Below are positions 25,142 to 35,262 of a DNA stretch of 64,000 nucleotides, piece by piece. The position numbers and the translations under genes are program-made. Under the pieces are notes generated by a model. The model was not told the DNA's origin and made no database searches. It saw only the letters and a program-made list of their open reading frames with translations. The stretch's first letter is position 1. Each line of letters starts with the position of its first letter. Origin of the DNA: Streptomyces longwoodensis (GTDB taxonomy: Bacteria > Actinomycetota > Actinomycetes > Streptomycetales > Streptomycetaceae); the NCBI RefSeq assembly GCF_001514125.1, contig NZ_KQ948551.1, positions 271,291 through 335,290 on the forward strand, given 5' to 3'.

Positions 25142-27844
25142 CTACAGGCCGTACTTCTCCCGGGCTTCCTTCACCGCCGCGGCCTTGACCTCGCCGCGGC
25201 GGGCCAGCTGCGCCAGGGCCGCCACGACGATGGATTCGGCGTCGACACCGAAGTGGCGGCGGGCCGCCTCGCGGGTGTCGGAGAGGCCGAAGCCGTCCGC
25301 GCCCAGGGAGGACCAGTCCTGGTCGACCCACTGCGCGATCTGGTCCGGGACCTGGCGCATGTAGTCGGACACCGCCAGCACCGGGCCCTCGGCCCCGTGC
25401 AGGGCCTGCCGGACGTACGGCACCCGCTCCTCGCCGCGCAGCAGGGCGGCGTCCGCCTCCAGCGCGTCGCGCCGCAGCTCCGTCCAGGAGGTCGCGGACC
25501 ACACGTCGGCCGCCACGCCCCACTCGTCGGCCAGCAGCCGCTGCGCCTTCAGCGCCCAGTGGATCGCCGTGCCGGAGCCCAGCAGCTGGATGCGCGGGGC
25601 GTTGGCCGGGACGGTGACGCCCGCGGACTCCGCCGTGTTGAAGCGGTACAGGCCCTTGACGATGCCCTCGTCGATGCCGGCGACGGCCGGCTTCGCCGGC
25701 TGCGGCAGCGGCTCGTTGTAGACCGTCAGGTAGTAGAAGACGTCCTGGTCCTCGCCCGGGGCGGCCTCGCCGTACATCCGGCGCAGACCCTCCTTGACGA
25801 TGGCCGCGACCTCGTAGGCGAACGCCGGGTCGTAGGTCAGGGCCGCCGGGTTGGTCGCGGCGATGACGGGGGAGTGGCCGTCGGCGTGCTGCAGGCCCTC
25901 GCCGGTCAGCGTGGTGCGGCCGGCCGTGGCGCCGACCAGGAAGCCGCGGCCGAGCTGGTCGCCGAGCTGCCACATCTGGTCGGCCGTGCGCTGCCAGCCG
26001 AACATCGAGTAGAAGATGTAGAACGGGACCATCGGCTCGCCGTGCGTCGCGTACGACGTCGACGCGGCGATGAAGTCGGCCATCGAACCGGCCTCGGTGA
26101 TCCCCTCGTTGAGGATCTGGCCGTTCTCGGCCTCCTTGTAGTACATCAGCTGGTCGCGGTCGACCGGCTCGTACGTCTGGCCCTTGGGCGAGTAGATGCC
26201 GAGCGACGGGAACAGCGACTCCATGCCGAAGGTGCGCGCCTCGTCGGGGACGATCGGCACCCAGCGCCTGCCGGTCTCCTTGTCCCGGACCAGGTCCTTG
26301 ACCAGGCGGACGAAGGCCATGGTGGTGGCCACGTTCTGGGAGCCGGAGCCCTTGTCGAAGGAGGCGAACGCCTTCTCCGCGGGGGCGGGCAGCGCCGGGA
26401 CCGGGTGCACGCGGCGGGCCGGGGCCGGGCCGCCGAGGGCCGCGCGGCGCTCCTGGAGGTAGCGGACCTCGGGGGAGTCGGCGCCGGGGTGGCCGTAGGG
26501 GACCACGCCGTCGACGAAGTCGCTGTCCTTGATCGGCAGCTCCAGGCGGTCGCGCATCGCCTTGAACTCGTCCACCGACAGCTTCTTCATCTGGTGGTTG
26601 GCGTTCTTCGACGCGAAGCCCTCACCGAGGGTGTGGCCCTTGACGGTCTGGGCCAGGACCACGGTCGGCGCGCCCTTGTGGGCGAGCGCGGCGCGGTAGG
26701 CGGCGTAGACCTTGCGGGACTCGTGGCCGCCGCGGGAGAGGTGGAAGCACTCGAGGATCTTGTCGTCGCCCAGCAGCTTCGCCATCTCGGCGAGCGCCGG
26801 GTCCTTGCCGAAGAAGTCCTCGCGGATGTAGGCCGCGTCGCGCGTCTGGTACGTCTGCACCTGCGCGTCGGGCACCTCGCGCAGCCGGCGGACGAGCGCG
26901 CCGGTGGTGTCCAGGGCGAACAGCTCGTCCCAGGCGGTGCCCCAGAGCGTCTTGACGACGTTCCAGCCGGCGCCGCGGAACTGGGCCTCCAGCTCCTGCA
27001 CGATCTTGAAGTTGGCGCGGACCGGACCGTCGAGGCGCTGCAGGTTGCAGTTGATGACGAAGGTCAGGTTGTCCAGGCCCTCGCGGGCGGCCAGGGCGAG
27101 CGCGGCGGTCGACTCCGGCTCGTCCATCTCGCCGTCCCCGAGGAACGCCCAGACGTGGGACGAGGAGACGTCCTTGATGCCGCGGGCCGTCAGGTACCGG
27201 TTGAAGCGGGCCTGGTAGATCGCCGACAGCGGGCCGAGGCCCATGGACACCGTCGGGAACTCCCACAGCCAGGGCAGCCGGCGCGGGTGCGGGTAGGACG
27301 GCAGGCCGTTGCCGCCGGACTCCTGGCGGAAGTTGTCCAGGTGCTGCTCGGTGAGGCGGCCGTCGAGGAAGGCGCGGGCGTAGATGCCGGGGGAGGCGTG
27401 GCCCTGGATGTAGAGCTGGTCGCCGGAGCCGTTCCCCTCCTTGCCCTGGAAGAAGTGGTTGAAGCCGGTCTCGTACAGCCAGGCCGCCGAGGCGAAGGTG
27501 GCGATGTGGCCGCCGACGCCGTGCTTGGCGCCGCGGGTCACCATCGCGGCCGCGTTCCAGCGGTTCCACGCGGTGATGCGGGCCTCCAGGGCCTCGTCAC
27601 CGGGAACGGCCGGCTCGGCGGGGGTGGGGATGGTGTTGACGTAGTCCGTCTCGAGGAGCTTGGGCAGCGCGACGCCGGTGCCCTCCGCGCGCTCCAGCGT
27701 GCGGCGCATCAGGTACGCGGCACGGTGCGGGCCGGCCGCCTTGGCGACCGCGTCCAGCGAGGCCTGCCACTCGGCGGTCTCCTCGGGGTCGCGGTCCGGG
27801 AGCTGGTCGAGCTCGCTCGGCTGGATGGCGTTGGGGTCGGTCAT
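25142..27844 (-). CDS. aceE: Pyruvate dehydrogenase E1 component, homodimeric type
   Basis: Decarboxylates pyruvate with thiamine diphosphate and acetylates the lipoyl arm of E2. The 900-residue length is that of the homodimeric E1. The thiamine/magnesium motif is [11 protein letters not shown] followed by [11 protein letters not shown], and substrate-channel blocks [13 protein letters not shown] and the [11 protein letters not shown] region are present. The start is ATG 27842-27844 with AGGAAGG about 8 nt upstream; the frame is open to 28024 without a suitable site. In actinobacteria it works with the E2 and Lpd proteins encoded at 28.9-32.3 kb. A GntR/FCD regulator lies upstream and a 17-bp palindrome lies 120-136 nt before the start. 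Confidence 0.96.
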   Translation of the reverse strand: MTDPNAIQPSELDQLPDRDPEETAEWQASLDAVAKAAGPHRAAYLMRRTLERAEGTGVALPKLLETDYVNTIPTPAEPAVPGDEALEARITAWNRWNAAAMVTRGAKHGVGGHIATFASAAWLYETGFNHFFQGKEGNGSGDQLYIQGHASPGIYARAFLDGRLTEQHLDNFRQESGGNGLPSYPHPRRLPWLWEFPTVSMGLGPLSAIYQARFNRYLTARGIKDVSSSHVWAFLGDGEMDEPESTAALALAAREGLDNLTFVINCNLQRLDGPVRANFKIVQELEAQFRGAGWNVVKTLWGTAWDELFALDTTGALVRRLREVPDAQVQTYQTRDAAYIREDFFGKDPALAEMAKLLGDDKILECFHLSRGGHESRKVYAAYRAALAHKGAPTVVLAQTVKGHTLGEGFASKNANHQMKKLSVDEFKAMRDRLELPIKDSDFVDGVVPYGHPGADSPEVRYLQERRAALGGPAPARRVHPVPALPAPAEKAFASFDKGSGSQNVATTMAFVRLVKDLVRDKETGRRWVPIVPDEARTFGMESLFPSLGIYSPKGQTYEPVDRDQLMYYKEAENGQILNEGITEAGSMADFIAASTSYATHGEPMVPFYIFYSMFGWQRTADQMWQLGDQLGRGFLVGATAGRTTLTGEGLQHADGHSPVIAATNPAALTYDPAFAYEVAAIVKEGLRRMYGEAAPGEDQDVFYYLTVYNEPLPQPAKPAVAGIDEGIVKGLYRFNTAESAGVTVPANAPRIQLLGSGTAIHWALKAQRLLADEWGVAADVWSATSWTELRRDALEADAALLRGEERVPYVRQALHGAEGPVLAVSDYMRQVPDQIAQWVDQDWSSLGADGFGLSDTREAARRHFGVDAESIVVAALAQLARRGEVKAAAVKEAREKYGL

Positions 27845-27963
27845 GTCGCCGCCTTCCTCAGTCGAAGGGGGTTCCCTCATCGTTAAGGGTTCGGGGGTGC
27901 CCTTGGTCTTTGGCAGGACAGGGCTGGAGCTTCGGTGGAAGCCCGTCGGCGACTGTAACTCCC

Positions 27964-27980
27964 TGATCGATGATCGATCA
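27964..27980. promoter_or_regulatory. 17-bp palindrome upstream of aceE (TGATCGATGATCGATCA)
   Basis: Two 8-bp arms, TGATCGAT and ATCGATCA, flank one central base. It lies between aceE and the GntR/FCD regulator gene, in the expected promoter region of aceE. A related half-site, TTGATCG, occurs 23-29 nt further on. It may be an operator, perhaps for the adjacent GntR protein, but this is inference. Confidence 0.55.
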
Positions 27981-28140
27981 AAGGGTTGAGGGACAAAACC
28001 TCTTGATCGCGAGAAAGTCGGCACGGGGTGCCTCCGGCGGTGGCACCGGGTGACGGGGGGAGGTGGGTGTTTGTGCAGGTGAGCGCGGTTGTGCTCGGGT
28101 GGTGCGGTGGGGTGGCGGGTGCGGGTCCGGGGGTGGCTGG

Positions 28141-28162
28141 TCGCGCAGTTCCCCGCGCCCCT
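28141..28162. repeat. Copy B of the 22-bp repeat
   Basis: Identical in all 22 positions to 5587-5608. It lies 22 nt beyond the 3' end of the GntR gene and is followed by a GC-rich hairpin (GCGCCCCTTCGGGCGC). It may serve as part of that gene's terminator. Confidence 0.85.
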
Positions 28163-28183
28163 TCGGGCGCGGTGCCCGCGCCT

Positions 28184-28807
28184 TCAGGGGCGGGGGGCGC
28201 AGCCCAGGACGTGGGACTTGACCAGGTCCGCGATGCGGGGGTCGCGGCGCTGGAACGCCTGGACCAGTTCCTCGTGCTCCTCCGCGTACGACTGCTGGAC
28301 CGTGCCCAGCCAGCGGATCGACAGGGCCGTGAAGACCTCGATGCCGAGGCCCTCCCAGGTGTGCAGCAGCACCGAGTTGTGCGCGGCGCGCACGAGCTCG
28401 CGGTGGAAGCCGACGGTGTGCCGCACCTGTGCCGTGCCGTCGGCGTTGCGGTCGGCCTCGTACAGGGCCGACACGTGCGGCTCCAGCGCCGAGCAGTCGG
28501 CTGCCAGCCGCTCCGCCGCCAGCTCCGCCGCGATCGCCTCCAGGCCCGCCCGGACCGGGTAGCTCTCCTCCAGGTCGGCCGCGGTGAGGTTGCGGACCCG
28601 CACGCCCTTGTTGGGGGCCGACTCGATCAGCCGCAGCGACTCCAGTTCGCGCAGGGCCTCGCGGACCGGGGTCTGGCTGACCTCCAGCTCGGTGGCGATC
28701 CGGCGCTCCACGATGCGCTCGCCCGGCTGCCAGCGCCCGCTGACGATCCCCTCCACGATGTGCTCGCGGATCTGCTCGCGCAGCGAGTGGACGACGGGCG
28801 CGGTCAT
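28184..28807 (-). CDS. GntR-family regulator with FCD domain
   Basis: The 207-residue product has an N-terminal winged helix, LREQIREHIVEGIVSGRWQP to VSQTPVREALRELESLRLIE, and a C-terminal all-helical FCD ligand-binding domain (ESYPVRAGLEAIAAELAAER, HRELVRAAHNSVLLHTW). FadR-subfamily proteins of this kind bind organic acids; PdhR of E. coli senses pyruvate. Its position 340 bp upstream of aceE makes that gene a candidate target, although specificity is unproven. A TATTGT hexamer at 28838-28843 could be its -10 and overlaps a TTGTCTAAAC sequence resembling half of a GntR operator, which may mean autoregulation. AAGGAG precedes the ATG. Confidence 0.88.
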   Translation of the reverse strand: MTAPVVHSLREQIREHIVEGIVSGRWQPGERIVERRIATELEVSQTPVREALRELESLRLIESAPNKGVRVRNLTAADLEESYPVRAGLEAIAAELAAERLAADCSALEPHVSALYEADRNADGTAQVRHTVGFHRELVRAAHNSVLLHTWEGLGIEVFTALSIRWLGTVQQSYAEEHEELVQAFQRRDPRIADLVKSHVLGCAPRP

Positions 28808-28944
28808 GAGGGCTCCTTCGGGAAGGCTGACGTTTAGACAATACGGCCGGTTCGCTCCGCCGGTGGGACGCCCGGGCGGGCTGGGGCGCAGGTGAGACGA
28901 GGCTTACACGCGGGGTGTGACGGCCGTGTGACGGCGAACGCGAA

Positions 28945-28975
28945 CACCCCGCCCGGAGGAGTTCCGGACGGGGTG
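28945..28975 (-). terminator. Terminator of the E2 gene
   Basis: CACCCCG and CGGGGTG form the base and CCGGA/TCCGG the top of a hairpin beginning 18 nt after the sucB stop. Confidence 0.65.
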
Positions 28976-28992
28976 CCGTGGGCGTCGGGGGG

Positions 28993-30834
28993 CTACAGGC
29001 CGAGCTCGACCTCGAACTCGCCCGCCTCCAGGATCGCCTTGACCGCGGTCAGGTAACGGGCCGCGTCGGCGCCGTCCACCAGACGGTGGTCGTAGGACAG
29101 CGTCAGGTACGTCATGTCGCGGACGCCGATGACCGTGCCCTCCTCGGTCTCGATGACGGCCGGACGCTTGACCGTGGCACCGATGCCGAGGATCGCGACC
29201 TGGCCCGGCGGCACGATGATCGTGTCGAACAGCGCGCCGCGCGAACCGGTGTTGGAGATGGTGAAGGTCGCGCCGGACAGCTCGTCCGGGGTGATCTTGT
29301 TGCCGCGGACCTTGCCGGCCAGCTCCGCCGTGGCCTTGGCGATACCGGCGATGTTCAGGTCGCCGGCGTGCTTGATGACCGGGGTCATCAGGCCCTTCTC
29401 GGAGTCCACCGCGATACCGACGTTCTCGGTGTCGAAGTAGGTGATCGTGCCGTCGGCCTCGTTGATCTTGGCGTTGATGACCGGGTGGGCCTTCAGCGCC
29501 TGGGCCGCCGCCTTCACGAAGAACGGCATCGGGGAGAGCTTGACGCCCTCGCGCGCGGCGAACGCGTCCTTGGCCCGGGCGCGCAGACGCATCAGGCGGG
29601 TCACGTCGACCTCGACCACCGAGGACAGCTGGGCCTGCTCGTGCAGGGCCTTGACCATGTTGTCGCCGATGACCTTGCGGATGCGGGGCATCTTGACGGT
29701 CTGGCCGCGCAGCGGGGAGACCTCGAGCGTCGGGGCCTTCTTCGCGGCGGGGGCCGGCGCGGCGGCCTGGGCCGGGGCGGCCGCGGAGGCCTTCGCGGCC
29801 TCGGCGGCGGCGACCACGTCCTGCTTGCGGATCCGCCCGCCGACGCCGGTGCCCTTGACCGAGCCCAGGTCGACGCCGTGCTCGGCGGCGAGCTTGCGCA
29901 CCAGCGGGGTGACGTAGGCGCCCTCGTCGCTCGCCTGGCCGGCGGGCGCCGCGGGGGCGGCCGGGGTGACCGGGGCGGGCGCGGGAGCCGGGGCCGCGGG
30001 CTGCGCCGGAGCCGCCGGCTGGGCCGGGGCCGGAGCGGCGGCGGCCGGAGCGGCGGGCTGCGCCGGGGCCGGAGCGGCGGCGGGCTGGGCCGGGGCGGCC
30101 GGGGCCTCGGGCGCGGCGGGCTGCGCCGGAGCCGGGGCAGCGGCGGCGGGCTCCGGAGCCGGAGCGGCCGGGGCGGCGGCCGGGGCGGCACCCGGGGCGC
30201 CGATGACGGCCAGCTTGGCGCCGACCTCGGCGGTCTCGTCCTCGCCGACCACGATCTCCAGCAGCACACCGGAGGTGGGCGCCGGGATCTCGGTGTCGAC
30301 CTTGTCCGTGGAGACCTCGAGCAGCGGCTCGTCGGCCTCGACGGAGTCGCCGACCGACTTCAGCCAGCGGGTGACGGTGCCCTCGGTGACGGACTCGCCG
30401 AGCGCGGGCAGGACCACGTCCGTGCCCTCGGCGGAACCGCCGCCGGACGCGGCCTCGGCGCTGGGCGCCGGCGCCGGGGCGGACTGCTCGGTGGAGGGCT
30501 GCGCGGCCGGGGCCGGCTCGGGGGCCGGCGGGGCGACCTCCTGGGCGGCCGGCGCCTGCTCGGCGGCGGGGGCCTGCTCGGCGGCCGGGGCGCCGGTGCC
30601 GTCGTCGATCACGGCCAGCTCGGCGCCGACCTCGACGGTCTCGTCCTCGGCGACCTTGATGGAGGCCAGGACGCCCGCGGCGGGGGAGGGGATCTCGGTG
30701 TCGACCTTGTCGGTGGAGACCTCGAGCAGCGGCTCGTCGGCCTCGACGCGCTCACCCTCGGCCTTCAGCCAGCGGGTGACAGTGCCCTCGGTGACGCTCT
30801 CGCCGAGCGCCGGAAGGGTTACGGAAACCGCCAT
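28993..30834 (-). CDS. sucB: Dihydrolipoamide acyltransferase E2 with two lipoyl domains
   Basis: The 613-residue product has lipoyl domains at about 2-77 and 137-213; the lipoylated lysines are K43 and K178 in identical [12 protein letters not shown] motifs. A long Ala-Pro linker (about 214-310) follows, then a peripheral subunit-binding domain ([20 protein letters not shown]) and the catalytic domain ending [16 protein letters not shown] with the active-site His. It is usually named sucB. In actinobacteria, however, the 2-oxoglutarate E1 carries its own E2-like catalytic domain, and this protein is thought to serve mainly as the pyruvate E2 (AceF). The two lipoyl domains are so alike that recent duplication or gene conversion is likely. 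It follows lpd by 67 bp. Confidence 0.93.
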   Translation of the reverse strand: MAVSVTLPALGESVTEGTVTRWLKAEGERVEADEPLLEVSTDKVDTEIPSPAAGVLASIKVAEDETVEVGAELAVIDDGTGAPAAEQAPAAEQAPAAQEVAPPAPEPAPAAQPSTEQSAPAPAPSAEAASGGGSAEGTDVVLPALGESVTEGTVTRWLKSVGDSVEADEPLLEVSTDKVDTEIPAPTSGVLLEIVVGEDETAEVGAKLAVIGAPGAAPAAAPAAPAPEPAAAAPAPAQPAAPEAPAAPAQPAAAPAPAQPAAPAAAAPAPAQPAAPAQPAAPAPAPAPVTPAAPAAPAGQASDEGAYVTPLVRKLAAEHGVDLGSVKGTGVGGRIRKQDVVAAAEAAKASAAAPAQAAAPAPAAKKAPTLEVSPLRGQTVKMPRIRKVIGDNMVKALHEQAQLSSVVEVDVTRLMRLRARAKDAFAAREGVKLSPMPFFVKAAAQALKAHPVINAKINEADGTITYFDTENVGIAVDSEKGLMTPVIKHAGDLNIAGIAKATAELAGKVRGNKITPDELSGATFTISNTGSRGALFDTIIVPPGQVAILGIGATVKRPAVIETEEGTVIGVRDMTYLTLSYDHRLVDGADAARYLTAVKAILEAGEFEVELGL

Positions 30835-30901
30835 GGTTTCGGTTGCTCCTAACGAATTGCGGAAGTCTGTGTCGTCGCGTGGGACGTGGCGCGACCGAGG
30901 G

Positions 30902-32290
30902 TCAGTCGTGCGCGTGGAGCGGCTTGCCGGCCAGGGCCAGGTGGGCCTCGCCGAGCGCCTCGTTCTGCGTCGGGTGGGCGTGGATGAGCTGGGCGACCTC
31001 GGCCGGCAGCGCCTCCCAGTTGTAGATCAGCTGGGCCTCGCCGACCTGCTCGCCCATGCGGTCGCCGACCATGTGGACGCCGACCACGGCACCGTCCTTG
31101 ACCTGGACGAGCTTGATCTCGCCCGCGGTCTTGAGGATCTTGCTCTTGCCGTTGCCCGCCAGGTTGTACTTCAGAGCGACGACCTTGTCCGCGCCGTAGA
31201 TCTCCTTGGCCTTGGCCTCGGTGATGCCGACGGAGGCGACCTCCGGGTGGCAGTACGTCACCCGCGGGACACCGTCGTAGTCGATCGGGACGGTCTTGAG
31301 ACCGGCCAGACGCTCCGCCACCAGGATGCCCTCGGCGAAGCCGACGTGCGCGAGCTGGAGCGTGGGGACCAGGTCACCGACGGCGGAGACGGTCGGGACG
31401 TTGGTGCGCATGTACTCGTCGACGAGGACGTAGCCGCGGTCCATGGCGACCCCGGCCTCCTCGTAGCCGAGGCCCTGCGAGACCGGGCCGCGGCCGATGG
31501 CGACGAGCAGGACCTCGGCCTCGAACTCCTTGCCGTCGGCGAGGGTGACCTTGACGCCGTCCTGCGTGTACTCGGCCTTCTGGAAGAAGGTGCCGAGGTT
31601 GAACTTGATGCCCCGCTTGCGGAACGCGCGCTCCAGGAGCTTGGAGGAGTTCTCGTCCTCGACGGGGACGAGGTGCTTCAGGCCCTCGACGATCGTGACG
31701 TCGGTGCCGAAGGACTTCCACGCGGAGGCGAACTCGACGCCGATGACACCGCCGCCCAGGATGATCGCGGACTTGGGCACGCGGTCCAGGACGAGGGCGT
31801 GGTCGGAGGAGATGATGCGGTTGCCGTCGATCTCCAGGCCCGGCAGCGACTTCGGCACGGAGCCGGTCGCCAGCAGGACGTGGCGGCCCTGGATCCGCTG
31901 ACCGCCCACGTCGACGGAGGTGGGGGAGGACAGCCGGCCCTCGCCCTCGATGTACGTCACCTTGCGGGAGGCGACCAGACCCTGCAGACCCTTGTAGAGG
32001 CCCGAGATCACGTCGTCCTTGTACTTGTGCACACCGGCGATGTCGATGCCCTCGAAGGAGGCCTTGACGCCGAACTGCTCGCTCTCGCGGGCCTGGTCGG
32101 CGATCTCGCCCGCGTGCAGCAGGGCCTTGGTGGGGATGCAACCCCGGTGCAGGCAGGTGCCGCCGACCTTGTCCTTCTCGATCAGGGCGACGTCCAGGCC
32201 CAGCTGCGCCCCGCGCAGGGCCGCGGCGTAACCACCGCTACCACCGCCGAGGATCACTAGGTCGAAAACGGTGCTGGCGTCGTTCGCCAC
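30902..32290 (-). CDS. lpd: Dihydrolipoamide dehydrogenase E3
   Basis: Reoxidises the dihydrolipoyl arms and passes electrons to NAD. The 462-residue product has the FAD motif [17 protein letters not shown], the redox pair C46 and C51 in [13 protein letters not shown], the NAD motif [11 protein letters not shown] and the C-terminal HAHPTQNE with the catalytic His-Glu pair. The GTG at 32288-32290 is the likely start, with GGAGG upstream. It is the first gene of an lpd-sucB operon and is shared with the pyruvate and probably other 2-oxoacid dehydrogenase complexes. Confidence 0.96.
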   Translation of the reverse strand: MANDASTVFDLVILGGGSGGYAAALRGAQLGLDVALIEKDKVGGTCLHRGCIPTKALLHAGEIADQARESEQFGVKASFEGIDIAGVHKYKDDVISGLYKGLQGLVASRKVTYIEGEGRLSSPTSVDVGGQRIQGRHVLLATGSVPKSLPGLEIDGNRIISSDHALVLDRVPKSAIILGGGVIGVEFASAWKSFGTDVTIVEGLKHLVPVEDENSSKLLERAFRKRGIKFNLGTFFQKAEYTQDGVKVTLADGKEFEAEVLLVAIGRGPVSQGLGYEEAGVAMDRGYVLVDEYMRTNVPTVSAVGDLVPTLQLAHVGFAEGILVAERLAGLKTVPIDYDGVPRVTYCHPEVASVGITEAKAKEIYGADKVVALKYNLAGNGKSKILKTAGEIKLVQVKDGAVVGVHMVGDRMGEQVGEAQLIYNWEALPAEVAQLIHAHPTQNEALGEAHLALAGKPLHAHD

Positions 32291-32495
32291 GTCACGTCCT
32301 CCATGCATGTGCGCCACGCCGGTCGTCGCTGACCGGTCGGCGGCTGGTGTCCGGCCGCTCTAGGTTTCGGCCCTGTGGGTGGGGCCCTGTCCTGCCGAGC
32401 CCCATCTTCGCACTTGTCGAACCCCGACGAGACGCGGGGCCGGGGTGTGAGACACAGCACGTCCCCGCCTGACGAGTGCCGCACCGGAGGCGGAA

Positions 32496-32535
32496 AGGGG
32501 CGCGGGGAACTGCGCGAACAGCTCCCCACGCCCCT
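32496..32535. terminator. Hairpin containing copy C of the 22-bp repeat
   Basis: AGGGGCGCGGGGAACTG and CAGCTCCCCACGCCCCT pair over 17 bp with two mismatches that are G-U compatible, around the loop CGCGAA. The first 22 bases match copies A and B exactly, in inverse orientation. It lies 44 nt beyond the pepA stop on the minus strand, so it is likely the pepA terminator and may be bidirectional. Confidence 0.75.
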
Positions 32536-32578
32536 GCTCCCGCCCGGTCACGGACGGGCCCGGCCCGGTGGGCGGGCG

Positions 32579-34102
32579 TCAGCCCAGGTCGCCGGCCGCC
32601 GTCAGCTCCGCCAGCCGCACCAGCGTGCGCACGGCCGTGCCGGTGCCGCCCTTGGGCGTGTAGCCGAAGGGCCCGCCCTCGTTGAACGCCGGGCCCGCGA
32701 TGTCGAGGTGCGCCCAGGTGATGCCCTCGCCCACGAACTCCCGCAGGAAGAGGCCGGCGACCAGCCCGCCGCCCATGCGCTCACCCATGTTCGCGATGTC
32801 GGCGGTGGGCGACTCCATGCCCTTGCGCAGGTGCTCGGGCAGCGGCATCGGCCAGGCCGGCTCGCCGACCTCCTCCGCGGCCTCGTGCACGGTGGTGCGG
32901 AACGCGTCGTCGTTGGCCATGATCCCGAAGGTCCGGCTGCCCAGCGCGAGCATCATGGCGCCGGTCAGCGTCGCCACGTCCACGATCGCGTCCGGGGCCT
33001 CCTGCGAGGCCGCCCACAGCGCGTCGGCGAGCACCAGCCGCCCCTCGGCGTCGGTGTTGAGCACCTCCACGGTCTTGCCGCTGTACATCCGCAGGACGTC
33101 ACCCGGACGGACGGCGGTGCCGGACGGCATGTTCTCCGCGAGCGCCAGCCAGCCGGTGACGTTCACCTCCAGGCCGAGCCGCGCGGCGGCGACGACGGCG
33201 GCGAACACGGCGGCCGCGCCGCTCATGTCGCACTTCATCGTCTCGTTGTGCCCGGCGGGCTTCAGCGAGATGCCGCCCGAGTCGTAGGTGATGCCCTTGC
33301 CGACGAACGCCAGGTGCTTGTCCGCCTTGGAGTGCGTGTACGACAGCTTCACCAGGCGCGGCGTCGCGGCGGACCCGCCGCCGACGCCCAGGATGCCGCC
33401 GTAGCCGCCCTTGACGAGCGCCTTCTCGTCGAGCACCTGCACCTTCAGGCCGTGCTGCTTGCCCGCCGACGAGGCGATCGCGGCGAACGCCTCGGGGGTG
33501 AGGTCGTTCGGCGGCATGTTGATCAGGTCGCGGGCGCGGTTGAGCTCCTCGCAGACGGCGACGGCCCGGGCCAGCGCCCCCTTGTGCGCGGCGTCGCGCG
33601 GCTTCGCGCCGAGCAGCACGGCGTCGGCGAGCGGCGCCTTGCCGTTCTTGGCCTTGCCGCCGCCGTTGTCCTTGTAGGTGTCGAAGGAGTACGCGCCGAG
33701 CAGCACGCCCTCCGCGATCGCGCCGACGTCGCCCGCGTCCGTGACCGGCAGCGCGAAGGCGGCCTTCTTGGCGCCGGTGAGGGCGCGCGCGGCCGCGCCG
33801 GCCGCCTTGCGCAGGGCCTCGGGGTCGAAGGAGGCGTCCGCCTCGGGCTCCCCGCCCAGCCCCACCGCCACCACGAGCGGTGCCTTGAAGCCGGCCGGGG
33901 CGGGCACCTTCGTCACCTCGCCCTCGGCGCCGGACGCGCCGAGGGTGTCCAGGACGGCGGCGAGCCGGCCGTCGTAGGCCTTGTCCACGGCCTCGGCGCC
34001 CGGTGCGACGACCGGGCCCTTCGCGGCCTTGGCGACACCGATCACGATCGCGTCGGCCCGCAGGCCGGGCGCCGCGGCGGTGCTGAGAGTGAGAGCAGTC
34101 AC
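32579..34102 (-). CDS. pepA: Leucyl aminopeptidase (M17)
   Basis: A cytoplasmic metallo-aminopeptidase, normally hexameric, that trims N-terminal residues. The 507-residue product has the M17 signature NTDAEGRLVLADAL and the upstream block VGKGITYDSGGISLKP with the catalytic lysine and metal-binding Asp. KCDMSGAAAVFA completes the site. I chose the GTG at 34100-34102 (protein start MTALTLSTAAAPGL); the frame is open to 34303. There is only a weak ribosome-binding site. It is followed by the lpd-sucB operon after 288 bp. Confidence 0.94.
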   Translation of the reverse strand: MTALTLSTAAAPGLRADAIVIGVAKAAKGPVVAPGAEAVDKAYDGRLAAVLDTLGASGAEGEVTKVPAPAGFKAPLVVAVGLGGEPEADASFDPEALRKAAGAAARALTGAKKAAFALPVTDAGDVGAIAEGVLLGAYSFDTYKDNGGGKAKNGKAPLADAVLLGAKPRDAAHKGALARAVAVCEELNRARDLINMPPNDLTPEAFAAIASSAGKQHGLKVQVLDEKALVKGGYGGILGVGGGSAATPRLVKLSYTHSKADKHLAFVGKGITYDSGGISLKPAGHNETMKCDMSGAAAVFAAVVAAARLGLEVNVTGWLALAENMPSGTAVRPGDVLRMYSGKTVEVLNTDAEGRLVLADALWAASQEAPDAIVDVATLTGAMMLALGSRTFGIMANDDAFRTTVHEAAEEVGEPAWPMPLPEHLRKGMESPTADIANMGERMGGGLVAGLFLREFVGEGITWAHLDIAGPAFNEGGPFGYTPKGGTGTAVRTLVRLAELTAAGDLG

Positions 34103-34407
34103 GGTGGTGGGATCTCGCTTCCGATGTGAAGTTGCGTGGCCGAAAAGTGTGGGTCGACCGGCCCGGGAGCCGACCCTAGAGCCGGGCCGGGGGTGCGGTC
34201 GCACGCGGGGTGCGTCCCACCGGCGCGGCGAACCGGCGGGAACGAACTCCGCAGGAGGAGCGTACGCGCGCGTGCCCGTGCACTCCTTCCCGGGAGTGTT
34301 CACCCCTGTGTGGCGCCTTGGCCACCCGGTGATCCTCGCACCGTCCGGCGGGTGACACGCCGTGGGGGAGACGGCCGGTGCACCGGCCGCCCGCGTGGGG
34401 TCGGCCC
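34103..34407. other. Intergenic 305 bp between pepA and cobS
   Basis: I see no gene here. It contains a perfect 18-bp loopless palindrome, CGGCCGGTGCACCGGCCG, at 34372-34389, close to the cobS stop, which may help end cobS transcription. A TAGGGT hexamer on the minus strand near 34170 could be a -10 for pepA. The rest is GC-rich without clear structure. Confidence 0.5.
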
Positions 34408-35202
34408 TCAGCCGCCCAAGGTGAGGGCGACCAGCGCGGCGGTGGCGGCCGTCTCCGCGACGCCGCCGAAGACGTCCCCGGTCACCCCGCCGAAGCGGCG
34501 CACGCAGCGGCGCAGCAGCAGCTCGGCGACGACCGCTGCGGCCAGCAGCGCGAGCGGCGTGCGCACGGCGTCGGCGGCGCCGAGCAGGGCCCCCGCGACG
34601 GCCGCCCCGGCCGCGCAGCCCGCGGCCACGGCGAGTGCGCCCGGCACCGGCACCACCCCCGCGACGGCCGCCCCGAGCCCCTCCGGGCGCGCGGCCGGCA
34701 CTCCGGCGCGCGCGGCGAGCGTGAGCGCCAGCCGGGCGGCGACCGCGCCGACGACGGCCGCGAGGGCACCGCGCGCCCAGGAGTCGCCGTACAACCGGTC
34801 CAGCGCGGCCACCTGGGCCAGCAGCACCAGGACGAGGGTGACTACCCCGAACGGCCCGATGTCGGACTGCTTCATGATCCGTAGGGCGTCCTCGGCGGGC
34901 CGGCTGCTGCCCAGCCCGTCGGCGGTGTCGGCCAGCCCGTCCAGGTGCAGGCCCCGGGTGAGCGCGGCGGGCACCGCCACCGAGGCGACGGCGGCGAGCA
35001 GCGGGCCCGCGCCCAGCGCGAGCAGCAGCAGGCCGAGCCCGGCGGACGCGGTGCCGACGACCAGCCCGGCCACGGGCGCGCCCAGCATGCCCCCGCGGGC
35101 CGCCGCACGGTCCCAGCGGTGCACCCGGACGGGGAGCACGGTGAGGGTGCCGAAGGCGAAGCGGAGGCCGTCGAACGACGAGGTCGGCGGGGTCTCGGTC
35201 AC
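34408..35202 (-). CDS. cobS: Adenosylcobinamide-GDP ribazoletransferase (cobalamin synthase)
   Basis: An integral-membrane enzyme joining adenosylcobinamide-GDP with alpha-ribazole in the last part of B12 synthesis. The 264-residue product has about six membrane segments and the conserved blocks GLHLDGLADTADGLGSSRPA, KQSDIGPFG and GGVTGDVFG. The start is the GTG at 35200-35202. The other nucleotide-loop genes of the pathway, cobT and the cobU fusion, lie at 38.6 and 40.8 kb in the same direction, interrupted by unrelated membrane genes. No cobalamin riboswitch was recognised nearby. Confidence 0.93.
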   Translation of the reverse strand: MTETPPTSSFDGLRFAFGTLTVLPVRVHRWDRAAARGGMLGAPVAGLVVGTASAGLGLLLLALGAGPLLAAVASVAVPAALTRGLHLDGLADTADGLGSSRPAEDALRIMKQSDIGPFGVVTLVLVLLAQVAALDRLYGDSWARGALAAVVGAVAARLALTLAARAGVPAARPEGLGAAVAGVVPVPGALAVAAGCAAGAAVAGALLGAADAVRTPLALLAAAVVAELLLRRCVRRFGGVTGDVFGGVAETAATAALVALTLGG

Positions 35203-35262
35203 CGGCGCAGGCTACCGGCCGCTCGGGCGGAGACCGCGGGGGGTCCGGACTAAAGTGCGCGT

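Noticed and set aside
34372..34389. Perfect loopless palindrome CGGCCGGTGCACCGGCCG as a cobalamin riboswitch or operator
   Set aside because: It lies near the cobS 3' end, has no B12-box-like sequence and is too short. It is at most a termination element.
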